The notes beneath the pieces were generated by a model that was given only the letters and a program-made list of their open reading frames with translations, searched no databases and was not told the DNA's origin. A DNA stretch of 64,000 nt from contig JADLSH010000379.1 in NCBI GenBank assembly GCA_016169945.1, positions 3,438,001-3,502,000 on the forward strand, written 5' to 3'. Below are positions 10,401 to 22,400 of this stretch, in pieces (position 1 is the first letter of the stretch; the number at the start of each line of letters is the position of its first letter). A program made the translations under genes and the position numbers. The stretch comes from Trachythela sp. YZ-2020 (Eukaryota; Cnidaria; Anthozoa; Malacalcyonacea; Clavulariidae).

Positions 10401-13400
10401 ATCTTGCTTGGTAGAGCCAAACTAGAGGCACTATGACAACATTGTACAAATATCAGACCAGCAGTTATGTACTGTTCTATACAATCTTGAATAATTGTAC
10501 AATCTTGCTTGGTAGATCCAAACTAGAGGCACTATGACAACATTGTACAAATATCAGACCAGCAGTTATGTACTGTTCTATACAATCTTGAATAATTGTA
10601 CAATCTTGCTTGGTAGAGCCAAACTAGAGGCACGATGACAACATTGTACAAATACCAGACCAGCAGTTATGTACTGTTCTATACAATCTTGAATATTAAG
10701 TGGTCACTGTATTATATTGCACAGGAGCAATGCAAGGAATCGGAAACTGTGGGATAAAATTGACACAAAATGGGCACATGATTTATACGTCGAAGATGAC
10801 CAGAAACAAAAGACCAAAGACGAACTTGAGGTACAAACGTTCTACACGCGTAAAAATCTCACATCTTGTCAACAAGATGTGTTCGCAACAGACTTGTAGC
10901 AAGCTTTTCAACAAGCTGTAAAAATGTTATAATTTTATCAGGGTTGCTACAAGGTTGTCACTCACAACTTGTTAACAAGTTGTTGAATTGCAGGGGCCGG
11001 TTTTACGGAGGCAGGATATATAGCGCTATCCACTGGAAAGTAATTTTTTAATCTTTGAATAGACTAGCCTGAATTTCAGACGGCTACTCGTTGACGTATA
11101 ACCCATATGAAACCTTTGTATTTATCAATTAATATTTATTTTTATTAATTGTCAATTCCATACCCGTGTGAATTCCACAACCGGCCCCTGGACGATAACA
11201 ATAAGGAGTTTGGCAAATACAACGTCAATGAAGACGTGCTCATTAACAATAGGATAGGAACCCTATGACAAAGGAGTCGATAAATTGTATTCCCTTGGGC
11301 ATTCCAGTACGCTGTTCTTGTTCAAACTACTACGTTTTTACATCATTTCCACGTTCCACAACGACGTATTCGCGAATACACCGTTTCACAACGGTGTATT
11401 CGCGTATCAAAATAAAAAGTTCGTCGCAAGTCAACTTTTTGGCGTACTACGGAAGTATTCCCCAACGAATATGCCCTATTTTGAAATTTAAAATTTGTTT
11501 TGATACGGTACGGCACGGGCTTCGGTGGCGTAGTCGTCAGAGCAAGCGCCTTTCACCTCTGAGTCTTGAGTTCGATTCTCGCTGAGGACTGTACTCATCA
11601 CACTCGTGTGAAAAGAGTAAGTCAACGCTCTGCCGAAAGTCGTGGGTTTTCTCCGGGCACTCCGGTTTCCTCCCATAGGGAAAGTTGACTGGGTGGGTTA
11701 GGATATACAGATTAGGAAAGTAATATCACAATTGTTGTAAAAATAGATCATGTAGGCGAAGTACATAATATAGGTAAGCAAGATACTTGATGTAATCGGT
11801 CACTGAAAAGCCCCAACGGGGAGTGAGCTGAATAATGTATGTATGTAAGTGGAAAACGGCCTTAACTGCTAACACGTATGACGTTCGAAGTCGTTTGGGG
11901 TACTTTACGTGAATTCGCTGAGACGCTGACTAGTGTTTCTTAATACTTGTTTAAAAGAAAGATAAACAATATAGAGAGGCAATAGGCTCTTAGTAATGCA
12001 TGCTTTTGCTTCAATACAAAAATGTAAGTAATTTTGCTGCATGCCGTAGCCGTTCTAACTTACCAAACTCCCTAATTAAGTTGTTGAGTCAGCCAGCTTG
12101 TAGCAAGTTGTCAACAGCTTGTTGGAACAATCCGTGCGAACACACCCTGATGAGAAGTTGTTGAAACAACATTTCATGTTTACTGATTATTTCCTCAGGA
12201 ATCAGCTCGGGATATTAACTTTCTGAAGAACAGAGGCAGAGGTCGACGTGATCAGAGGACGTTAAACGATTTCGTGAAGGAGGATAATAGAGGACGTTTT
12301 GGGAGGTTAGTGTATTCACGAATCTTTGAGGAAATTTGAAAAGAAATTGCAAGTTCTACTTTTCTATGCAAAACGATTTGTTGACACAGCATCAATCTCC
12401 GGGCTTCATTCCCCGTATATTATCAGGGTTCGAAATAGCGGTCTGCCAATGGCCAAAGGTAGGCCATATTTGAGAAATGGCAGGCGAAAATAATTTTGAA
12501 CTGCCAAGTCAAAAATAGAATGGCAGGCGAAATTCTACAGATTGTTTCATTTCATTTACTTGCCACATACTAGTATCCTAAATTTTCTGCGTTAATACTG
12601 ACTAGCATAATGGATGAGCGTTGATGAGAGTTGACAAGCGAGAGTTTGCATGAGAGTTTCATCAACTCTGGAGAACAAGAGTTGCATGAGAGTTGACTGG
12701 ATATTACCACACGTACCGGTCAAACGAGGGAAATTATTATCAAAATTTCATCCAGCTCAAAGTTGACGAGAGTTGATGGGAGTGCATGAGACTTGATGAG
12801 AGTTTGTCGATCAAATTCAAACGCGAGCGACAGTTGCAACTCTCATTGACTCTCATTCTCGTTTGACCTGGGCTTTACTTGTTATTTCTTACCGTTTTCG
12901 TTTAGGAGACGAAATGAAGGAGAGCGGAATGAAGACAGAGAAGGTGGCAATGAGGGAAATAGGAATACTTCTCGAAGAGACTATGATAGTTTTAAAGATG
13001 GCGCCCAGAAACGTCGGGACAATAATGAGATCGAAAACAAGAACGAGAACAAGGAAGATTGGAATGAAGAAGCGAATGAGAGACGGGATGAAGGCAACCA
13101 GAGACAAGCTAATAAAGGAGAGGGGTCACAGCGGGATAGAAGGAGTGATGAGAGTGGTAATAGGGAGAGAATGGGACGTGATGACGATAGACGCAAGGAC
13201 TTTGAGGGATCCCGGAACCGAGATAGAGTCAATGATGATCGTGATGGAAACAGAAGCACGGAGACTCGGGTAGACAACAAAGGGTTTGATGGGAACAACA
13301 GGGGACAGAACAGGGATAGACAACGTGAAGAGCGAAACAAGGTGACAGACGCGATAATTTGTTTATTGTTTATGTATTTCTCTCCCCACAAAAATATACA

Positions 13401-16400
13401 TTACAGGTTTAAATGTTTTAAATATAGTAAAAGTATTGCGGGTTATAGAGACCTGTAGGAAATCATGTCAGGCTTCTACTGTAAGGCCCCTAGTTTTGGT
13501 ATTAAACTAACTAAAATGGAATTGAAATAATGTCGATGAAATTATTGACAATGATTAAAACAAATAAATAAAGTAATCTTAGAGCAAAAATTTAGCGATA
13601 CAAAGAAGAATTTTTTTACCAAGCGCATGATGACGAGATATTAATTCACTAGTATTCATATTCGTATTAGTATTTACATCAAATACAGGCCTTAAAATAT
13701 CGGTCAGCAGTGCCGTCGGTCAAAATGTCCGGTGTCTTTCAGAATGGGTCGGACATTTTTATAATTATGTCCGATGGCGGTATGTTTAGTTTGGCGCGAA
13801 AATGTATTCTTTTAAAATCGTATACTGACGCTAAATGTTGGGCAGTTATGCATTGATATTTTAAGGCCCGATCAAACGTCCGAGAACGCAAGTCATCGCA
13901 AGTAAACTTGCGTTGACTTACGATGCGACTAGTCAAACGAATACCCGGCTCCGCTGTCACGCTTAGCGGACCACATAACAGCTTTGATAAACATTTACGG
14001 GGTAAATTTACTTCGGACAAAGTTAAAGTTTGGTCGGACATCAATACAGGTTGGGTCGGACAAACGGTAAACCTCAATTTTCCTTCGGTCGGACAGAATG
14101 TCCGGTGCGTTTCTTTCTTGGTCGGACAATTTCACGATTGGGTCGGACAATGTCCGTGACCGACCGATATTTTAAGGCCTGTCAAATAGAATTATTTACT
14201 TTTTTCTTTAATGAAAAATGACTTAATATTTTAACATTTTTAAGCAGGATAATGAAGGTTTCAACCGTGACTCTAGGGGACAGAACAGGGATAGACAACG
14301 TGAAGATAGGAGGACTCAAGGGGATAACAAAGGATTCGACCGGGACAATAGGGGACGAGGCAGGGATAGACAAGGTGATAATGAAGGTTTCAACCGTGAC
14401 TCTAGGGGACAGAACAGAGATAGAGCACAGGGTTTTGGTAATCGGGAAGAAAGAGCTGGTAATGATAGGCGAGATGAGAGACAAGGAAGGGAGAATGATA
14501 CTAGGGCAGCCAAGAAAGGAGGAGGCTTTGGGAGGCCTGGTGACAAAAGACGAGAAAAAACCGAGGAGAACTGGGACGCGGAAACGAATGAGAGAAAGAC
14601 TGAACATCGAGATGAAAAGAAAAGACAGGATGAAAGATATGAAAAACAAGCAAATGATCGACGACGTCGCGACAGTTTTGAAGGGGAGGTGAAGCAGGAA
14701 ATATCTCAGATACGTGATGTCGAGGATAAACCGAAGAGAGACGAGAGGTCGCCGAAGGAACGTCGACAGGAAACCGAGCATGAAGACCGAAGAAACCGAA
14801 AGGTATGTTGATCAACATCACTAGTTTCGCTTTCTCAAACAAGCCTTATTTTATTTCTTGTGTTATTCATTTGTGTAATTCATTTCATGTCATCCGTTTT
14901 AAACTGTTCTCCTTAGAAGCCCTCAAGGGGCCATCCCTTATTGGTCCTGTACAGGAGGAAACCGGAATACCTGGAGAAAACCTGCGGTGTTTGGTAGAGT
15001 TAAACTGGAAATTAGAATTAGACAACTGCATATTGAGGGAACCTCGAACCTCGGTCAAAGACGTAAAAGACACATGCACTAACCACTGTGTCACCAAGCA
15101 CTAACTTGCCACTAAAAATTGCTAACTTGCCACTAAAAATTGATATGTAATATATACAAACCGCACAAGAGGTCTTTATCAGATTTAAAACATCGAGGCG
15201 CAGCCGAGTGTTTTAGATCTGATAAAGGCCGAACTGTAAGGTTTGTATATGACTTCTAAAATGACTCGTTTTGTACGCTCACTGGCGTTGGAATTTTGAA
15301 GATTGATGTTATCTACGCTGTAAAAATTGATAGATCCGCTACGGGTCATGAGTTTCCTTTGTATTTTGCCTATGAATAATTAATGAATTTTAGAAATATA
15401 TATATATATATATAGTCAAATCTGCAGACATGCATGTTTCGCCGTTCAACGGCTCGTCAGTGCAGCTTGTAACGCAGTCTATATATATAGATTTTCGCTT
15501 ACCTCAAAACTTGTCTGCAACAGGCTGTTTCATCTGTAAAAGAATCATCAGGCAGTTTACCTGTATATATAGATGGGTAAAAACGCAGGAGTTGTAACAA
15601 ACCTGCAGCAGTACAAATGCTGTTTTAACAACTTGTTATCAGGATGTGTTCACACTGCTTGTTGACAAGTTGTCAACGGCTTGTTGACATCTTGCTACAA
15701 GGTTGTTGACTCAACAGACTTGTTACAAGCTGTTCCAACAACTTGTTATCGTCCTGCAATTCAACAACTTGTTAACAAGTTGTGAGTGACAACCTTGTAG
15801 CAACTTGATAAAATGACAACAATTGTTACAACTTGTTGACAAGCTTGCTACAAGTCTGTTGCGAACGCATCTTGTTGACAAGATGTGACATTTTTACGTG
15901 TGTAGATGGTTTCAGTAAGCGTTACAGAGCAGCAGATGGTGGTCAATTCAATTGTTGTGTTGTTTTAGTATGGTGATTTGAATTTAGTTTTAGTTTGCAA
16001 CAGGAATTTCATTTTAGTTTTAGTTTAGTTCTAGTTTCAAACAGGAAATTCATTTTAGTTTTAGTTTAGTTCTAGTTTGAAAGAGAAATTTCATTTTAGT
16101 TTCAGTTTAGTTCTAGTTTGAAAGAGAAATTTCATTTTAATTTTAGTGCCAGTGAACTGTGTTTTGTTTTGTTTTGGTTAAGTTCTAGTTTAAGCCAACA
16201 ACTGCTGTAGTTTTAGTTTTCTATGGTTCAAATTGAGTATGTATTGTACACAAATGCTCGTGTGAGGGAAAGGCATCAGAAATTTTATATTTGAGATTCA
16301 AAATTCCTAAATTGGAACTTGCAATTAATGGCGGGAAGCGACGGCGACAGTTTATGATCGTGCACGAGTATTTCCGAAGTATTTATCTCTAAAATTGCTT

Positions 16401-19400
16401 TAGTTCTAGTTTAGTTTTAGTTGACTAATTTATTTAGGCATGACTAAAATAGGGTTTTAGTTTTAGTTCTAGTTGACTAAAACAACACCAGTCAATTGCA
16501 GAAATCTTGACACTTGCAGGAACAAGAAAGATAAACTAAATCTTTCAATAATATTTATTTGCCTTCAAAGACAAGACTTCTCCATATAATGAAAAGAATT
16601 AACGGTATTTTCTCACTCTGATAACTGCTGGTTGACCATCATCTGCTGCACGATAGTGCTTAGTGAAACTTACCTATTGATGGTTATTTTCACAGCCTCG
16701 TTCTCACGAAGACGAGGACAGACGAGGTCGAGAAAACAGAGAAGAGAGAGATGATCGAAGAAGACAGAGAAGAACAACCAGTGAGAAAAGCGAAAATGAA
16801 GTCGAATCCAAGAAACAGGATGAAGGACCAAAGGAAGACGAGAAGCCAGAAAATATAAGGTAACTATACTGCATGGATGGTGAAGGGCTTTTTTAGATGG
16901 AAATTTCGAGCGAAAACTATACATATTTTAGACCTAACCAGGAGCTGTAGGCCCTCCTGAAGGAATCGAACCTGCTGCCCTGCGACTCCAGTGCAGCGCT
17001 CTGACCAATATGTTTAGTTTTCTCTCGAAATATCCATTTACAAAAACCCTTCGACATGCCCAAAATGTACAATATTTATCCTTATAACATACACTTGGCA
17101 TCATCCTAGTACATTTACCGGGTGGCGCAAAAAAACGTACGACTGTTTGATTTAGTATAACTGAAAAACTAAAAGAGCTGGTTGAACAACCTGTAAGCTT
17201 CATACTTGACATACCCCTGTTGATTTCTACCTAGTTTTTTTTGCATTCAGCGATGTCTAACTTCAATTTTGATATATGCCATGCGCATTTTCATGCAATA
17301 TTGACCGAGACAGCTGCGTTTAAACTTGAGTAAACATTTTTGGAAGTTATTATTATTTAATCATATTTAATCACGGTAACCTTTCAGTTCCCTGATTTTC
17401 AAAGGGCCGTGAGTCATAAATAAAATCTAAGTACGTTATCACTAATAGTTGTTACTATAAACTAATTAATATTTACACTATTTACAGATAAATAATATAA
17501 TAAGATAAAACAAGATGTAATAAAATGTATCAATCTGCACATTCCCTTAGAGAGAATTAGCTAAAAATGGCCTGTTAAATCATTTGATAACCATTAGCAT
17601 TTTACGTAAGTATTCGTTTCAATGAAGTGAAGTTGAAGTTAGAAGGCCAAATGTTAGAATAAAAGAGCATATCTAATCAAGAAACATTTCTAACTTCAAC
17701 TTCACTTCATTGATATAATACTTACGATAAAATTGTAACGGATATCAAATTAGTTTAATAGGCCGTTTTTAGCTAATTCTCGACAGTTCCAAAAATGTTT
17801 ACTCAAGTTTAAACGCAGCTATCTCAGTCAATATTGCATGAAAATGCACATCGACACCTTACTAACTTTTTTGCCTAACTCATTTCGTAGCAATTTAAGT
17901 CAGCATAAAAAATTAGAAGTAAAATTCCCTATGTCACATGATTGAGTTAGGCAAAAATCTGACTGAGATCTGAGAGCACATGCATAATTGGAAAATCGAC
18001 ATAAAGCTCCACGACCGTATTTCTAGCATTTTCTGAAGCGAATTCGCAAAAGAATTGTGCTAAAATTACTGTTGCTGAACGCGAAATTTGAGGTGTACAT
18101 GGAGGCTCGAATAATCAAATTCTTTCGTTTCAAGTAATTTTACTTTTTATATTGCTTATCGCTTTACATGACATAACGACAAAAGTTAGTTCTTTTTACT
18201 CCACCCTCCTTCTCGGCCAAACTTTTTGTTCCGAGCCCTTTGAAAAAAGATACGGAGTGCCACGCACGTTAACAGCAATTAAATTCGAACAATACTTAAT
18301 CATAAAGTAAATTTCATACATTATTTCTTATAGTTTTGTTCAGTAAAAATTCGTTGAACATGCTTTATATCATCACAGTCCATGCACTTTTCTTTTCTAT
18401 TTATACAGTTCTATATTTTTAAATAAGGACGAGAACGAATCCTTGACAAATATTTACCTTAAATCAAAAGGGCACCCTTGCCTCTCCTGGTAAAGGGCAA
18501 TATGGGCAGCTCCCCCCCAGTTCCGGCGTCCCTGCACAAATCCCCTCCATTCCAGTCACGTGAAAAGTTTAGCCCTGCGAATTTCTCTACCTTAAAGCAG
18601 GGATGTTGTTGGCACAATTGTTAATGCATGCGCCTAACCTGCGATGGGCTAGTGTTCCACCCAAAAGCTGAGGTGTCGTTGCCTCTTTCCGGGGGGGGGG
18701 GGGGGGGCAATACAGAGTCTGATAAGCTGGTCCGATAAGCTACCGACATCCTACAGAAAATTTTCATATGAAAATTTGTGTCTGTTTTTGTAGGAGCACA
18801 GACGTTCCCTCGGAGGCTAAAAGTGCGCGGAAATGGAGCGATATGCGAAACAAAGGCATCGGTCGAGGCAAACCGCTTACTAAGCCGAAGAAAACCGCGG
18901 CTGACTTCGCGCGGGAAGCGGAATTGGAAAGGCGGAAAAGTGTAGAACTCACGGCTGAAGAGGCAGTCGCTGTGGAATCTGGACGATTTTCTAGTAAGAA
19001 TATTCTGAAAATAGTATATGATCAGATTTAGGGGTGTTTATCATGCGGGGGTGATCTCTTGTCTGAACTAAAAATGGTGTTTCTAAACGTTGCTGTACAT
19101 GGCATTCTTATACAGCCAATTCAATTAAGGTTGTCCTTTCAAAAGCGTAAACGATAAACTATGAGCGCACAATGGATGATGGGTTATTGTTTATTTAGAC
19201 CAGTAAACTCGGAATTTTTTCTTTTAAACGATGTCTATAGGCATATAGAAAACTTACGATAGAAAACCAACTTGCTACAAAAGCCTTGAGTTTAATGACC
19301 TGAATAGGCGATATCCTATCATCGTTTGATCGCTCAGAGTTTACGGTTCACGCTTTTGGAAAGACAACCTTTATTGAATTAGCTGTATATTACTTTACTT

Positions 19401-22400
19401 GTTGGAAAACAAAGTGTATGAAAGTAATATCGAAAAAGTTTGAATTTTTTAACAAAGGCACGTAACTACCGTTGCTATGGCAACAGTGACGTTTCAATAT
19501 GGCGGATATTTTCTCTTAAAAGTAACTCGAAAACGACTTCGGCGACCCCCATTTTTTATTTCATAAAATGCTTACTTTTCGTATATTGAATTATTTTGAC
19601 GATTTAAAAACAATTCTGTCGACCCAAAATTTTCCAAATTAGTTAAAGGTGATTATTCGTAATAATATTTTTTGGGTCGACAGAATGTTTTTTAAATCGT
19701 CAAAATAATTCAATGTACTAAAAGAAAGCATTTTATGAAATAAAAAATGGGGGTCACCGAAGTCGTTTTCGAGTTAAATTACTTTAAAGGGAAAATATCC
19801 GCCATATTGAAACGTCATTGTTGCCATAGCAACGGCAGTTACGTGACCTTTGTTAAAAAATTTAAACTCTTTCGATGTTACTTTATATAAGTCATACACT
19901 CTTTGTTTTCCAACAAGTAATAATTGTCCAAAAAGTCGGACGTACATCGTTAATTTTCCATTTTTGAAAAAACTGTAGCGAGCCACCTTAATGGATATAT
20001 AAATGATTGTGTGTTCAAGTGGGATAACATTTTGCATATGAATGCTTCATCCCACCTGACCGGACGGACATTTTTGGCCGATTGTGATCTATTATTGAGC
20101 GGCGTAGTTGGAAAATATAAACAAGAAAAATAAACATTAATAGACCTTAATGCAATGGGTTGTTGCTGTTTTGAATTTGGGGGTCAACATTTTTTTTATG
20201 CACCCCGTATAAGTAGTTTTACAGTATTTGTAAAGGGAGGTGCCTTGCATAGGATTTGTATTCAGTCTTGTTCGTACCTTTCCTTTTGGGCCAGATAATA
20301 GTTATTTAATATGTTATACTTATGTTGTTTATGGTACCAATAAAGTTGTTAAATTAAAAAAAAATTATGAGCAAACACCATTATCAAAAGTCGTAATACA
20401 ACATACAGTTTGTTCAATCACAACAACAAAAGACATTTCGAAGGGGCCATGTTTCGTAATTTCGTCCCACCGAGGCGGGATATTAGATAGGATAAAAACA
20501 GTCATATGAACACAGAAATAATTCATCCCACTTTGGTGAGCTTCGCGGTAAACCTCGTATGAACAGGCTCTAATAATACTCCTTGTACGTTCTAGATTCT
20601 CGCTCTAGGCTAAGTACACTGTAGTACGTGATGTTGAAACTACAGGTCTTTTGTGGATTCGTGTACGCCTTAATATTGAAGAGGCAGTAAATCGAATGAA
20701 AAAGTAGTAGTTAAAACGTTGTTTCACTTTTCTAGATGCTGCAAGCGATGTGGAGGGAAATGCGGGTGAAGTGTTCGAGAATGAAAACCGTAAGTATTTT
20801 GAAACAGTCGACAACACCGGGGACTGGCAACCCTCACTAAATTGTAAAGGCCTTGGGTGATTTGAAGGATAGTTGACTAATTGTGTAACTAAGCTTTGGC
20901 AATGATATTTACAACCATGAAAATATCATAGGCCACTACTGTAATTTAGCAACTATTTTATAGAGTTGAGCCAAAAGGTCTTGCTGACACGACCCCACAA
21001 CCTGCATGTTTTTAAACCGAATTCGCAGCACCAGTATAATATGATTTATTGTTTAGAAGAGGTATCTGAGCCTGCGCCTGTTTCCAGCGGTCGTAAGCGT
21101 TACTCCGCTCAACGTCAAAAGCCTGCAATGACGACGACCATCGAAACTCCAATGCAACCTGTCGCCATTCCGGAAACATCGCCAAGGGAGCCACAGATTA
21201 TTTATGTCACACCCCAAGGTAAGACCAATATGTGCCAAAAGATTCCCAGAGGCAGTATCATATTTGACTAAACTAGAAACTAAACTATCTATATAAAAGA
21301 GGAAACCTAAACTAAACTAACTTTATTAATACTGGATAGCTATATCAGTTCTAAACTGTTCTCCTCAAAGGTCCAATATGGATCGTCCTTTAATTGTCAA
21401 GTGTTACTACAGGAAGGAACCTAAACTAAACTAACTATATATTCATACTGGATAGTTATATCAGTTCTAAACTGTTCTCCTCAGAGGTCCAATAAGGATC
21501 GTCCATCATTGATCCAGTGTTACTTACGGAGAAAAACTAGCTCTATCTGTTCTAAACTGTTCTCAAATGTGTTAATTGGTTTCTAGGTTATCCCGCTCCG
21601 ATGTATTACACACAGCAACCAACCCTTCAAACACAAGGTCTGTAGGTTTGTTTGTTTGTCTCAGTTTTTTGCCTGATTGTTTATGTTCTACAAGTTGAAA
21701 AACCTGTCAGAAATACTTTTATGAGCATGTTAATTGTGAAGAAGAAATTGGCAATAAAAACTTGTCAAGAAAAGTTTGTAAAGAAACATTTGCATGTTTG
21801 TATGGGTCTTTGATATACAATTGTTTTCTATTTGTAGAAATCAATCCAGCAATGTTACGCCCGATCATGATTCCGAATGGGCACCACTACGCTATGGCAC
21901 CTCCGACAAATGCCCCTACCGGAGAATATGTTCAAAATATACCTATGCCGGCCGGGCAATATGACCACTCCCAGAACTTCGCTGATCCCAATACAGGCAT
22001 GGTTTACACTCCTCAACAGTAAGTACATCTACATTAAACTAAACTAACTTTGTTTATACTGGATAGCTCCATCCTAGAGATATAGTCGTTCAGTTCAGTT
22101 CAGTTCAGTTCAGTTCAGTTCAGTTCAGTTCAGTTCAGTTCAGTTCAGTTCAGTTCAGTTCAGTTCAGTTCAGTTCAGTTCAGTTCAGTTCAGTTCAGTT
22201 CAGTTCAGTTCAGTTCAGTTCAGATCAGTTCAGATGGAGAAAAGACGGAGTACCTGGAGAAAACCTGCGGTGTTTGGTAGAGTCAAACTAGAAACACTCT
22301 TCGCACATGCGACTGAGGTATCAGACGCCTGCATATTGCAGGAATTGAGCCCCAGCCACAGAGGTGAAAGGCACATGCACTAACCTCTGTGTTAAGGTAG

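Noticed and set aside
9170..10695. CRISPR-like array
   Set aside because: Regular period, but the whole 101-bp unit repeats with no unique spacers, in a eukaryotic intron.
12889..14842. Several long - strand Ser/Leu/Pro-rich reading frames
   Set aside because: They mirror AGA/GAC/GAA codons of the CASC3 RD-rich exons; no start context, splice logic or family motif.
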